Shown here: positions 17,592 to 29,022 of the stretch, in pieces
Layout: every line of letters starts with the position of its first letter
Position numbering within the stretch: position 1 is the first letter of the stretch
Source of the DNA: Knoellia sp031844405
Lineage (GTDB): Bacteria; Actinomycetota; Actinomycetes; Actinomycetales; Dermatophilaceae
Reading direction: 5' to 3'
Assembly (NCBI GenBank): GCA_031844405.1
Contig: JAUZVC010000001.1
Location: forward strand, 1,054,001-1,118,000
DNA length: 64,000 nt
The notes under the pieces: model-generated
Databases searched by the model: none
Seen by the model: only the letters and a program-made list of their open reading frames with translations
What the model was told of the DNA's origin: nothing
Made by a program: the position numbers and the translations under genes

Positions 17592-18299
17592 ATGCCCACG
17601 ACGACGCTCTCCCCGCGCGGGACCACGGCGCGGAGCACGACGATCGCGCTCAAGCTGCTCATGGCAGTGACCGGCCTGGTCTTCGTCGGATACCTCCTGC
17701 TCCACATGTACGGAAACCTCAAGGCGCTCTGGGGAGAGGAGGCGTTCAACACCTACGCGGAGCACCTGCGGACCTTCGGTGAGCCGATGCTCCCCTACGG
17801 CGGTCTGCTGTGGATCGTGCGGGTCGTCCTCATCCTCTCGCTCGTCGGGCACGTGTATGCCGCCTACACCCTGTGGAGCCGGGCGGGCGCCGCGCGTCGC
17901 ACGAAGTACGCGGCCGTGAAGAGCGCGGCGACGTCGCAGTGGATGCGCTGGGGCGGGACCTTCCTCCTGCTCTTCGTCGTGTGGCACCTGCTGCACTTCA
18001 CGATCGTCAAGATCTCGCCGAACGCCGACAAGCAGGGCGCCGACGTCACGGCCAACCCCTTCAAGCTCGTCGTCGCGAGCTTCGAGGTGTGGTGGATGGT
18101 CCTCATCTACGTCGCCGCGATGGTCGCGCTCTTCATGCACCTGCTCCACGGCGTCTACAGCGCGATGCAGACGCTCGGCTGGACCTCGACCCCGAAGTCG
18201 CGTGCCCGTGCTCGCACGGCCGGCCTCGTCACCGCGCTGGTCGTCGTCGTCGGCTTCCTCATCCCGCCGCTGTCCATCGCCTTCGACCTGATCAACTAG
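17592..18299 (+). CDS. sdhC: Succinate dehydrogenase cytochrome b subunit
   Basis: This 235-residue integral membrane protein has five hydrophobic segments (LKLLMAVTGLVFVGYLLLHMYGNL; GLLWIVRVVLILSLVGHVYAAYTL; TFLLLFVVWHLLHF; VLIYVAAMVALFMHLLHG; VTALVVVVGFLIPP). Histidines in these helices (LLHMYGN, GHVYAAY, VVWHLLHF, FMHLLHG) are the expected haem b ligands of the single-chain, B-type anchor. It anchors the SdhAB catalytic subunits and reduces quinone. It is first in the sdhCAB operon, 14 bases before sdhA. The ATG at 17592 is preferred over an upstream GTG at 17559 because of the TACCTT box 6 nt upstream. Confidence 0.93.
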   Translation: MPTTTLSPRGTTARSTTIALKLLMAVTGLVFVGYLLLHMYGNLKALWGEEAFNTYAEHLRTFGEPMLPYGGLLWIVRVVLILSLVGHVYAAYTLWSRAGAARRTKYAAVKSAATSQWMRWGGTFLLLFVVWHLLHFTIVKISPNADKQGADVTANPFKLVVASFEVWWMVLIYVAAMVALFMHLLHGVYSAMQTLGWTSTPKSRARARTAGLVTALVVVVGFLIPPLSIAFDLIN

Positions 18300-18313
18300 A
18301 GGTGTCGTGAAAC

Positions 18314-21090
<2,777 letters not shown>

Positions 21091-21116
21091 GGTTCCTGCC
21101 GCGCCTCGTCGAGGTG

Positions 21117-21160
21117 GCACGACACGCCGTTTCCCGTATGCCGGGTGCGGCGTGTCGTGC
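21117..21160. terminator. Bidirectional terminator between sdhB and the CPBP protease gene
   Basis: A perfect 13-bp stem (GCACGACACGCCG with its complement) encloses an 18-nt loop. It lies between two convergent genes, sdhB (+) and the CPBP gene (-), so it can serve both. No long T tract follows, which is common in GC-rich genomes. Confidence 0.75.
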
Positions 21161-21201
21161 TCTCTCGACCTTCGTTCCGGGCCGGGGCGCCGGCGCGGGG
21201 G

Positions 21202-21975
21202 TCAGAGCCAGCCGACGCGGTCCTTGAGCAGGGCGTAGCCGACGAACGCGACGACATCGAGCACGGTGTGCGCGACGACGAGCGGACCCACCCGCTTCGT
21301 CCGGGTGTAGAGCCACCCGAAGGCGACCCCCATGACGACGTTGCCGACGAACCCGCCGAACCCCTGATAGAGGTGGTAGGCGCCGCGAACGACCGCTGAC
21401 AGCACGATGATCCGCCACGTCGACCATCCGGCCTGCGCCCACCGGGTGAAGAGGTAGCCGACCATGACGACCTCCTCGAGCACGGCGTTCTGCGCGGCGG
21501 CGAGGACGAGCACCGGCACCGCCCACCACGTCTCGGCGAGGTTCGCAGCCGCGATGGTGGTGTTGAGGTCGAGCGCGCGCGCGACGGCATACAGGGCGAG
21601 GCCGGGGAGGCCGATGACCGCCGCGAGACCGAGTCCGCGCAAGAGGTCCCGCGCCGGCTGGGTCGCGTCCCAGCCGATCGCGAACCGGGCACGTACGTCG
21701 CTGCGGGACAACAGGTGCAGCGCGAGCACGACGGGCACGAGCGCGAGTCCGATCCCCGCGAGCTGGTGCACGAGGTCGAGCCATGGGCGGTCCGGTGTCA
21801 CCGACGAGTTCATCGCGGTCGTCTGCGAGCCCAGCGGCTTGCCGGCGGTGAGCTTGCGCGCGAGCGACAGCGCGCTCCAGACCGCCGAGGCCCCGAGCGA
21901 GACGCCGAGGACGAGCCAGGTCTCGGTGAGGAGGTCGCGCCGGCTCAGCGGGCGCTGCTCGACGGGGGCCTCCAT
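21202..21975 (-). CDS. CPBP (CaaX-type) intramembrane metalloprotease
   Basis: This 257-residue membrane protein has about seven hydrophobic segments. The three Abi/CPBP motifs are visible: EEVVMVGYLFTR (paired glutamates and Arg), RGAYHLYQG (His) and VAHTVLDVVAF (His). These residues bind the catalytic metal within the membrane. Bacterial members process prenylated peptides, bacteriocins or anti-sigma factors; no partner is evident here. It is convergent with sdhB and separated from the next leftward gene start by 48 bases. Confidence 0.88.
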   Translation of the reverse strand: MEAPVEQRPLSRRDLLTETWLVLGVSLGASAVWSALSLARKLTAGKPLGSQTTAMNSSVTPDRPWLDLVHQLAGIGLALVPVVLALHLLSRSDVRARFAIGWDATQPARDLLRGLGLAAVIGLPGLALYAVARALDLNTTIAAANLAETWWAVPVLVLAAAQNAVLEEVVMVGYLFTRWAQAGWSTWRIIVLSAVVRGAYHLYQGFGGFVGNVVMGVAFGWLYTRTKRVGPLVVAHTVLDVVAFVGYALLKDRVGWL

Positions 21976-22023
21976 GCCGGGCAGCCTATGCAGCCGACGT
22001 GGACGTCCGCTGGGAGGACGGTC

Positions 22024-22641
22024 TCAGAGCCGTGGGAATGCCGTGTCGGGACCGAGCCGTGACTCGCGCCGCCTGCGCCAGCGTCGGACCTTGAGCCAGA
22101 GCCAGATGAGCAGCCAGGCCAGGGCGACGAGGGCGACGACGACGAGGAGCGGGATGAAGATCGCGACGAGCGAGAGCCCGAGCGAGGCGCCGTCCTCGGC
22201 TGTCGACACGACCGGTGCCCCGGCGCCGAGCGTGCCTGCGTTGATGGCCGGACGGGCCGCCATCTTGCCCGTGTGCACGAGACCCGAGACGACGATGCCC
22301 AGGACGACACCGACCCACGGGTTGTCGGCCATCCACGTCGACCTGTCGAGGTCCTCGGCCGCCGTCGTCGCGGCGAAGATGAGGCCACCCATGCTCGGGC
22401 GGATGAAGGTCTGGATCGCGTCGTTGACGGTGTCGACCGCGGGGATCTTGTCGAGGACGAGCTCGGTGAGGAGCAGGACGGCGCCGACGCCGATGGCCCA
22501 CGGCGACTCGATCCACTCGAAGCCCGACGGCAGGGTGATGACGTCGCTGAACCGCGCGACGAGGGCGACGATCATGAAGGGGATGTAGGCGTTGAGGCCC
22601 GCCGCGGCGGACAGCCCCATGCCGGTGAGTGCGGCGAGCAT
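22024..22641 (-). CDS. DUF4126 family membrane protein
   Basis: This 205-residue protein has about five hydrophobic segments, starting MLAALTGMGLSAAAGLNAYIPFMIV. The pattern GLNAYIP ... DKIPAVDTVNDAIQTFIRP is typical of DUF4126 proteins. The C terminus is a hydrophobic helix followed by a very basic tail (KVRRWRRRRESR). Function unknown. The ATG has GGAGG upstream. The gene lies 48 bases before the CPBP gene on the same strand, so the two may be co-transcribed. Confidence 0.82.
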   Translation of the reverse strand: MLAALTGMGLSAAAGLNAYIPFMIVALVARFSDVITLPSGFEWIESPWAIGVGAVLLLTELVLDKIPAVDTVNDAIQTFIRPSMGGLIFAATTAAEDLDRSTWMADNPWVGVVLGIVVSGLVHTGKMAARPAINAGTLGAGAPVVSTAEDGASLGLSLVAIFIPLLVVVALVALAWLLIWLWLKVRRWRRRRESRLGPDTAFPRL

Positions 22642-22773
22642 CGTCCTGACCTCCTCGTCCGGCGCCGCCGGGTGGCGCCGTCTGAGGACATGTCTACTCG
22701 AAAGCGGAAGGTGCGGGCCTCGTGCGAGCGGACGGCATACGGGCGCCTGCCTCCCGACGCCTAGGATTCACGG

Positions 22774-24576
22774 GTGACGAAAATCCTCAGCGCTGTCGCC
22801 TGGCCATATGCCAACGGTCCGCGCCACCTCGGCCACGTGGCCGGGTTCGGTGTGCCCTCCGACGTCTTCAGCCGCTACATGCGGATGGCCGGGCACGACG
22901 TCCTCATGGTGAGCGGCAGCGACGAGCACGGCACCCCCATCCTCGTCCTCGCCGACAAGGAGGGCGTGACGCCGCAGGAGTTCGTCGACCGGAACCACGC
23001 GGTCATCGCCCACGAGCTCGCCGACCTCGGCTGCTCCTACGACCTCTACACGCGCACGACGACTGCCAACCACGAGCACGTCGTCCAGGAGATGTTCAGC
23101 CGCTGCCTCGACAACGGCTACTTCGTCGTCCAGCAGCAGCTCGTCGCGCTCGAGCCGAGCACCGGCCGCACCCTGCCCGACCGCTACATCGAGGGCACCT
23201 GCCCGATCTGCGGCTACGAGGAGGCGCGCGGCGACCAGTGCGACAACTGCGGCAACCAGCTCGAGCCCAGCGACCTCAAGAACCCGCGGAGCAAGGTCAC
23301 CGGGGCGACGCCCGAGTTCACCGAGACCGACCACTACTTCCTCGACCTGCCCGCGCTCGCCGACGCCCTGCGCGCGTGGCTGGAGGGACGCGAGGCGAGC
23401 GGCACGTGGCGGCCCAACGTCATCAAGTTCAGCCTCAACATCCTCGACGACATCCGGCCACGCGCGATGACCCGCGACATCGACTGGGGCATCCCGCTGC
23501 CGGGCGAGCTCGCCGAGCGCTACCCCGGGAAGCGGCTCTACGTCTGGTTCGACGCCGTCATCGGCTACCTCTCCGCCTCGATCGAGTGGGCCCGACGGAT
23601 CGGGGACGACGACCGCTGGCGCGAGTGGTGGAACTCCGACGACGCGCGGTCCTACTACTTCATGGGCAAGGACAACATCACCTTCCACTCGCAGATCTGG
23701 CCGGCCGAGCTCCTCGCGTATGCCGGCCGCGGCGCCAAGGGTGGCGAGCCGGGGACCTTCGGGGAGCTCCGGCTGCCGACCGAGGTCGTGAGCAGCGAGT
23801 ACCTCACCATGGAGGGCAAGCAGTTCTCGACCTCGCGCCACTACGTCATCGGCATCCGCGAGGTGCTCGAGCGCTACGGCCCCGACCCGATCCGCTACTT
23901 CATCTGCGCCGCCGGGCCGGAGAACGCCGACAGCAACTTCACCTGGGCCGAGTTCGTGCAGCGCAACAACTCCGAGCTCGTGGCCGGCTGGGGCAACCTC
24001 GTCAACCGCACCGGCGCGATGATCGCCAAGGACTTCGGCGAGATCCCGCAGCCCGCGACCCTCGAGCCGGTCGACGAGGCGGTGCGGGCGGCGACGCTGG
24101 CCGCCTTCGACACCGTCGGCGACCTCCTCGCCCGCCAGCGGGTCAAGTCCGCCGTCGCCGAGGCGATGCGGGCCGTCGGCGAGGTCAACAAGTACGTCTC
24201 CGACACCGAGCCGTTCAAGCTCAAGGGCGAGGACCAGCGTGTGCGGCTCGCCACCGTGCTGCACACGCTCATCCAGTGCGTGAGCGACCTCAACACGATC
24301 CTCGCGCCGTTCCTCCCGCACGCGTCGAACCGGGTGCACGCCTTCCTCGGCGGGGAGGGCGAGTTCACGCCGATGCCCGTCGTCGAGGAGGTCACCGGCC
24401 TCGACGAGGACAGCGAGCGGACCTACCCCGTCATCACGGGGGAGTACACCTCGACGCCGCGGTGGGAGTCGCGCCCGGTCACCGTGGGTGCGCCCATCGC
24501 CAAGCCGACGGGCGTCTTCGTCAAGCTCGACGAGTCCGTCGTCGAGGAGGAGCTCGAGCGGCTCCAGCAGTCGTGA
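22774..24576 (+). CDS. metG: Methionyl-tRNA synthetase
   Basis: This 600-residue class I aminoacyl-tRNA synthetase charges tRNA-Met. It begins TKILSAVAWPYANGPRHLGH, containing the HIGH-type signature. A zinc knuckle CPICGYEEARGDQCDNCG lies near 147-164. The KMSKS loop is replaced by GKQFSTSR near 347-354, a known variant of this actinobacterial form. The C-terminal helical anticodon-binding domain is complete, with no EMAP-like extension. The GTG at 22774 has TAGGAT (22762-22767) 6 nt upstream, so it is probably leaderless. It overlaps tatD by 4 nt. Confidence 0.97.
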   Translation: MTKILSAVAWPYANGPRHLGHVAGFGVPSDVFSRYMRMAGHDVLMVSGSDEHGTPILVLADKEGVTPQEFVDRNHAVIAHELADLGCSYDLYTRTTTANHEHVVQEMFSRCLDNGYFVVQQQLVALEPSTGRTLPDRYIEGTCPICGYEEARGDQCDNCGNQLEPSDLKNPRSKVTGATPEFTETDHYFLDLPALADALRAWLEGREASGTWRPNVIKFSLNILDDIRPRAMTRDIDWGIPLPGELAERYPGKRLYVWFDAVIGYLSASIEWARRIGDDDRWREWWNSDDARSYYFMGKDNITFHSQIWPAELLAYAGRGAKGGEPGTFGELRLPTEVVSSEYLTMEGKQFSTSRHYVIGIREVLERYGPDPIRYFICAAGPENADSNFTWAEFVQRNNSELVAGWGNLVNRTGAMIAKDFGEIPQPATLEPVDEAVRAATLAAFDTVGDLLARQRVKSAVAEAMRAVGEVNKYVSDTEPFKLKGEDQRVRLATVLHTLIQCVSDLNTILAPFLPHASNRVHAFLGGEGEFTPMPVVEEVTGLDEDSERTYPVITGEYTSTPRWESRPVTVGAPIAKPTGVFVKLDESVVEEELERLQQS

Positions 24577-25418
24577 GCACCCCGACGCGGTCGGCGGTCC
24601 CCGGCCTCCCGGACCCGCTGCCGATCGCGGTCGTCGACAACCACACGCACCTCGACATCGAGCGCGAGGGCGTGGCCGTCGACGTCGCCGAGCTCGTCGC
24701 CAAGGCGAAGGCGGTCGGGGTGGACCGGCTCGTCCAGATCGGCTGCGACCTGCCGGCCGCCCGCCAGACGGTCGTCATGGTCGACACCCATCCCGAGATG
24801 CTCGGCGGCGTCGCCCTCCACCCCAACGAGGTGCCCGGGCTCGCCGAGAGCGGAAGTCTCGAGACGGCATACGCGGAGATCGAGGAGCTGGCCCGGCACC
24901 CGCGGATCCGGGTGGTGGGGGAGACCGGTCTCGACTACTACCGGACCGGTCCCGAGGGGCAGGGTGTGCAGCAGGACAGCTTCCGCTGGCACATCGACCT
25001 CGCGAAGCGTCTCGGCAAGGCGCTGCAGATCCACGACCGCGACGCCCACGCCGACGTGCTTCGGGTCCTCGAAGAGGAAGGCGCGCCGGATTCGACTGTG
25101 CTGCACTGCTTCTCGGGCGACCTGACGATGGCGCAGGAATGTGCCGAGCGCGGCTACTACCTGTCCTTCGCCGGCACGGTGACCTTCAAGAACGCCCATG
25201 GGCTGCGCGACGCGCTGTCGGTCACGCCGCTCGACCGGCTCCTCGTCGAGACCGACGCCCCCTACCTCACGCCCCACCCCCACCGCGGCGCGGTCAACGC
25301 GCCGCACCTCGTCCCGCTCACCGTCCGCGCGATGGCCGCGACCCTCGGCGTGGCGGTGCCGACGCTGTGCGAGGCGCTGTCGGCGAACTCCGAGCGGGTC
25401 TACGGTCCGTGGACCTGA
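24573..25418 (+). CDS. tatD: TatD-family metal-dependent hydrolase (deoxyribonuclease)
   Basis: This 281-residue TIM-barrel hydrolase has the metal-binding motif DNHTHLD near 22, GETGLDYY near 115, KALQIHDRDAH near 150, HCFSGD near 178 and ETDAPYLTPHPHRG near 225. TatD proteins are metal-dependent 3'-5' nucleases. Length is normal for the family. The GTG at 24573 overlaps the metG stop (GTGA), so the two genes are translationally coupled. Confidence 0.93.
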   Translation: MSTPTRSAVPGLPDPLPIAVVDNHTHLDIEREGVAVDVAELVAKAKAVGVDRLVQIGCDLPAARQTVVMVDTHPEMLGGVALHPNEVPGLAESGSLETAYAEIEELARHPRIRVVGETGLDYYRTGPEGQGVQQDSFRWHIDLAKRLGKALQIHDRDAHADVLRVLEEEGAPDSTVLHCFSGDLTMAQECAERGYYLSFAGTVTFKNAHGLRDALSVTPLDRLLVETDAPYLTPHPHRGAVNAPHLVPLTVRAMAATLGVAVPTLCEALSANSERVYGPWT

Positions 25419-25487
25419 CGGACCGACCACATCCGTCACACCAGTCACGTCCATGACACCCGTGGTCCACGTCACCGTTACCGAAAT

Positions 25488-25694
25488 TTGACCTTTGCCC
25501 CGATTGTCGGGATGGTGGTCGGGTTGGCCGGAGCTGGGCTCCGGGCGAAGACAGGGGCGAGGACGCCGGAGTTTCACTCCGCGCGCACCTCGCTCACCTG
25601 TTGTCGGGACCCTCCCCCTGTGGGGCCCCGCGCGTCTCCCCCTGGGACGTGTCGCCCTCCCCGGTGTCCGGAGAGTCCGATCCCTGGAGCCCTC
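25488..25694 (+). promoter_or_regulatory. rpfB promoter and structured leader
   Basis: After an unusually AT-rich patch (about 25476-25497), TTGACC (25488-25493) and GATGGT (25511-25516) form a -35/-10 pair with 17-bp spacing. The implied leader of about 170 nt contains the hairpin CCGGAGC-TGG-GCTCCGG (25528-25544), another stem-loop CGGAGT-TTC-ACTCCG near 25568, and a CCCC/GGGG stem near 25618. I could not match it to a known riboswitch. Confidence 0.4.
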
Positions 25695-26837
25695 TTGATC
25701 TCTCGTCCCCTGCGTCTTGCTGCCCAAGGTGCCGCCGCCCTGACCGTTGCCGCCGGATCGTTCGGCGTCGCCCACCTCGACAAGGCAGTGGCCCTCTCGG
25801 TCGACGGCTCGTCCTCGTCCCTCCACGTCTTCGGTTCGACCGTCGGGGACGCCCTCGACAAGAAGGGCATCGAGCTCGGTGAGCACGACGTGGTCACGCC
25901 CTCGGTCGGCACGCCCATCGAGGACGGGGACAAGATCTCGGTCCGCTACGGGCGCAAGCTCACCGTGACGGTGGACGGTGTCGCCAAGGAGTACTGGACG
26001 ACGGCGACGACGGTCGACGCCGCGCTGCGCGACCTCGGCATCCGTGCCGGCGGCAACGCCACGCTCTCGGCCTCGCGCTCGCAGCCGATCGGTCGCCAGG
26101 GCCTCTCACTGACCGTGACGAACCCCAAGACCGTGACGCTCCGCATCGACAAGCGCATCCTGCCGCGCACCACGTCCGCGGCCACGGTCGCGGACGTCCT
26201 GCGCGAGGCCGAAGCCAAGACGGACGCCGACGACCGCATCTCGCCGGCCCCGTCGACCCCGATCCGCGACGGCCTCGTCATTGCCGTCCAGCGCGTCTCG
26301 CAGCAGAAGCTCACGACGACGCAGCGGATCGCGCACGCGACGACGACGAAGAAGGACGCCTCGCTCCTCGAGGGCACGCGCAAGGTGCTCACCAAGGGCA
26401 AGGACGGCTCCAGGTCGTTCCAGGTGCTGCGCACCCTTGTCGACGGCAAGCCTGCGGGCGACAAGATCCTGTCGCGCACCGTCACGGCCAACCCCGTGAC
26501 CGAGGTCGTCGCCGTCGGCACCAAGGAGAAGCCGGAGCCCACCACGACGCCTTCCACGCGGGACGCCGGCAACACCTCCGGCGCGGGCATCAACCTCGCC
26601 AACGCCGCGATGTGGGATCGCATCGCCGAGTGCGAGTCCAGCGGCAACTGGTCGATCAACACCGGCAACGGCTACTACGGCGGTCTCCAGTTCGACATCC
26701 GGACCTGGCTCGGTGCCGGTGGTGGCGACTTCGCCTCCCGCGCCGACCTGGCCTCGCGCGCCGAGCAGATCACCGTGGCCAACCGCGTCTACGCGGACCG
26801 CGGTCTGCAGCCCTGGGGCTGCGCCCACGCCGCCTGA
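25695..26837 (+). CDS. rpfB: Resuscitation-promoting factor RpfB
   Basis: This is a 380-residue exported muralytic protein. An N-terminal hydrophobic segment (LRLAAQGAAALTVAAGSFGVAHL) is followed by three DUF348 ubiquitin-like repeats (each with a V..AL...GI/G pattern, residues about 28-200). Next comes a G5-like region (RSFQVLRTLVDGKPAGDKILSRTVTANPVTEVVAVGTK). The C-terminal lysozyme-like Rpf domain has WDRIAECESSGNWSINTGNGYYGGLQF near 305 and WGCAHAA at the end. The Glu of AECESSG is the expected catalytic residue. I chose the TTG at 25695 because GGAG stands 5-6 nt upstream; the longer frame would add a non-export-like sequence. A strong terminator follows. Confidence 0.92.
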   Translation: MISRPLRLAAQGAAALTVAAGSFGVAHLDKAVALSVDGSSSSLHVFGSTVGDALDKKGIELGEHDVVTPSVGTPIEDGDKISVRYGRKLTVTVDGVAKEYWTTATTVDAALRDLGIRAGGNATLSASRSQPIGRQGLSLTVTNPKTVTLRIDKRILPRTTSAATVADVLREAEAKTDADDRISPAPSTPIRDGLVIAVQRVSQQKLTTTQRIAHATTTKKDASLLEGTRKVLTKGKDGSRSFQVLRTLVDGKPAGDKILSRTVTANPVTEVVAVGTKEKPEPTTTPSTRDAGNTSGAGINLANAAMWDRIAECESSGNWSINTGNGYYGGLQFDIRTWLGAGGGDFASRADLASRAEQITVANRVYADRGLQPWGCAHAA

Positions 26838-26879
26838 CGCGAGTCGGGCACGCCGCCTGACCACGATCGGGCGCACCGA

Positions 26880-26916
26880 CTGAGGCCGGACCCTGTGTGA
26901 GGGGGTCCGGCCTCAG
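26880..26916 (+). terminator. rpfB terminator
   Basis: A perfect 14-bp stem (26880-26893 with 26903-26916; core GGCCGGACCC) encloses a 9-nt loop, 42 bases after the rpfB stop and before the rsmA promoter. Confidence 0.85.
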
Positions 26917-26982
26917 CCGTGCCGGGGGGGGTCCGGCGAGGGCGTGCGCGCCGGGCCGCCCGGCGGCCGTAGGGTGGCGACC

Positions 26983-27849
26983 ATGTCGACGTCAGGGCTC
27001 CTCGGGGCCACCCAGATCCGTGAGCTCGCGGCTCGCCTCGGCATCCGGCCCACGAAGACGTGGGGACAGAACTTCGTCATCGACGCCAACACCGTCCAGC
27101 GCATCGTCCGGGTCGCCGGCGTGGGGCCCGACGACGTCGTCGTCGAGGTGGGGCCGGGACTGGGCTCGCTCACCCTCGCGCTGCTGCCGGTGGCCCGCCA
27201 CGTCACCGTCGTCGAGGTCGACCCCGTGCTCGCCGAGGCACTGCCCGGGACCGTCGCCACCGTCGCGCCCGAGCTCGCCGACCGACTCGACGTCGTCCAC
27301 GCGGACGCCCTGCGGGTCGAGGAGCTGCCGGGGGGCGCGCCGACCGCGCTCGTGGCCAACCTGCCCTACAACGTCTCCGTCCCCGTCGTGCTCAGCTTCC
27401 TCGAGCGCTTCCCGACGATCGAGCGGATCCTCGTCATGGTCCAGCTCGAGGTGGCCGAACGCCTCGCCGCCGCACCGGGGTCCAAGACCTACGGCGTCCC
27501 CAGCGTCAAGGCCGCCTGGTACGCCGACGTCGCGCTCGCCGGCAACGTGAGCCGCTCGGTCTTCTGGCCCGTGCCCAACGTCGACTCCGGCCTCGTCTCG
27601 CTCATCCGACGCAAGCCGCCGCAGACCTCGGCCACGCGCGAGCAGGTCTTCGCGTGCGTCGACGCCGCCTTCGCCCAGCGTCGCAAGACCCTGCGCGCCG
27701 CGCTCGCGCCGTGGGCCGGTTCGGCGCAGGCCGCCGAGGACGCGCTCGTCGCCGCCGGGATCGACCCGCGCACCCGGGGCGAGCAGCTCGACGTCCACCA
27801 GTTCGCCGCCGTCGCGAGCGCGCACGTGGCCAACCGCGCCCGCGCCTGA
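26983..27849 (+). CDS. rsmA: 16S rRNA dimethyladenosine transferase RsmA (KsgA)
   Basis: This 288-residue SAM-dependent enzyme dimethylates A1518 and A1519 of 16S rRNA. Motifs are KTWGQNFVIDANTV near 25, VVEVGPGLGSLTLAL near 51 (SAM site), VVEVDPVLAEAL, and the catalytic ANLPYNVSVPVVL near 125. The C-terminal helical domain includes FAQRRKTLRAAL. The ATG at 26983 is preceded by TAGGGT (26970-26975) at 7 nt, a leaderless start. ispE follows, as in other actinobacteria, but here a gene on the opposite strand lies between them. Confidence 0.96.
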   Translation: MSTSGLLGATQIRELAARLGIRPTKTWGQNFVIDANTVQRIVRVAGVGPDDVVVEVGPGLGSLTLALLPVARHVTVVEVDPVLAEALPGTVATVAPELADRLDVVHADALRVEELPGGAPTALVANLPYNVSVPVVLSFLERFPTIERILVMVQLEVAERLAAAPGSKTYGVPSVKAAWYADVALAGNVSRSVFWPVPNVDSGLVSLIRRKPPQTSATREQVFACVDAAFAQRRKTLRAALAPWAGSAQAAEDALVAAGIDPRTRGEQLDVHQFAAVASAHVANRARA

Positions 27850-27904
27850 GCAGCTCCCGGTTCTGCCGGAACCTCCCCCGCCGGGGCCTCCGCACGCCAG
27901 GGCC

Positions 27905-28927
27905 TCAGTGGCCGAGGAGTGCGAGCAGTCGTCGCTCGGTCTCGTCGGAGAGGCCGCACCGTCGCGCGTCGTCCGGGCCACGGCCCTCCTCGTATGCCGC
28001 GGCGTCGCGGAGCGTCTCCGTCACCGGTCGGCAGGTGAGCCCGGCCGCCCGGGCGGCCGCGCCGGTGTGCGCGCCGAAGCCGCGCCACTCCGGGTCGCTC
28101 ACCCACAGCGGCAGGCTGTCCTCGCCCATCCACTCCTGCACGCCGTGCTCGGCGAGCCACGAGGCCGACGCGGTGACGAGGGGGCCCGTGTGGCCGGCGA
28201 CCTCGCGGGCGGCGCCGAGGATCCCACCGAGGGTGTCCGGCTCGCCGACGGCGTCGAAGATCCCGGACGTGCCGTCCTCGGCGCAGCGCACCAGCCACGC
28301 CGCCAGGTCGCGCACGTCCACGAGCGACATGGGCAGGTCGGAGTCGTCTGGAGCGAGGACCGCACCCTCGGCGCCGACCGGGTGGGCGAAGCGCCACGGC
28401 CACCAGCCGGAGCGCCCGGACCAGTCGCCGGGCCCGCCGATGAGCCCCGCCCGGGCGACGAGCGTCCGCGCGGGACCGAAGCCGTCGAGCACGGCTGCCT
28501 CGCACGCCACCTTGGCCTCGCCGTAGGTGCTCATGTCCTCCATGACATCGCCGTCGAGCGGCGGAAGGAGCGGCACCGACTCGTCGGTCGCGAGACCGGA
28601 GTGGACGGCATACACGTTGCCGGTCGAGACGAAGACGAAGCGGTCGGCGACGGGTTCGAGCGCGGCGACGGCACGGCGCACCTGGCCCGGCTGGCGCGAG
28701 ACGTCGACGACGGCGTCCCACCGGCCGCCGCCGAGGATGCCGTCGAGGCCGTCGAGGCCGTCGAGGCCGTCGCCCGCGTCGCGGTCGCCGCGCACCCACG
28801 TCACCCCGTCGGGGGCCGAGCCGGCGACCCCGCGGGCCAGGCAGGTGACGTCGTGGCCGTCGGCCACCGCCCGCTCCGCCACCGCGCGTCCGAGCATCGC
28901 CGTCCCACCGAGCACGAGGAGTCGCAT
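27905..28927 (-). CDS. NAD-dependent epimerase/reductase-like protein
   Basis: This 340-residue short-chain (extended SDR) protein begins MRLLVLGGTAMLGRAVAERA, a GGxxxxG nucleotide-binding motif. It has FVFVSTGNVYAV and a Tyr-x3-Lys-like YGEAKVACE near residue 140. The C-terminal part matches reductases that act on small molecules. The substrate cannot be assigned. Residues about 54-61 are a GLD-GLD-GLD run encoded by a perfect 9-bp tandem repeat. The gene sits antisense between rsmA and ispE. The ATG start is the one that opens the Rossmann fold. Confidence 0.85.
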   Translation of the reverse strand: MRLLVLGGTAMLGRAVAERAVADGHDVTCLARGVAGSAPDGVTWVRGDRDAGDGLDGLDGLDGILGGGRWDAVVDVSRQPGQVRRAVAALEPVADRFVFVSTGNVYAVHSGLATDESVPLLPPLDGDVMEDMSTYGEAKVACEAAVLDGFGPARTLVARAGLIGGPGDWSGRSGWWPWRFAHPVGAEGAVLAPDDSDLPMSLVDVRDLAAWLVRCAEDGTSGIFDAVGEPDTLGGILGAAREVAGHTGPLVTASASWLAEHGVQEWMGEDSLPLWVSDPEWRGFGAHTGAAARAAGLTCRPVTETLRDAAAYEEGRGPDDARRCGLSDETERRLLALLGH

Positions 28928-29022
28928 GGGGACAGTGGACCGCGGCCGGACCGGGCGCCGCCAGCGTGTTCGCGCAGAGCGTGGATGTCGGGGCACCCCG
29001 GACCGGTGGTTAGGGTGGCGGC

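Noticed and set aside
25495..25694. c-di-AMP (ydaO-type) riboswitch upstream of rpfB
   Set aside because: The location fits, but the conserved core I remember (such as the CCGACAGCTAAC-like segment) is absent, so the leader is reported only as unclassified.
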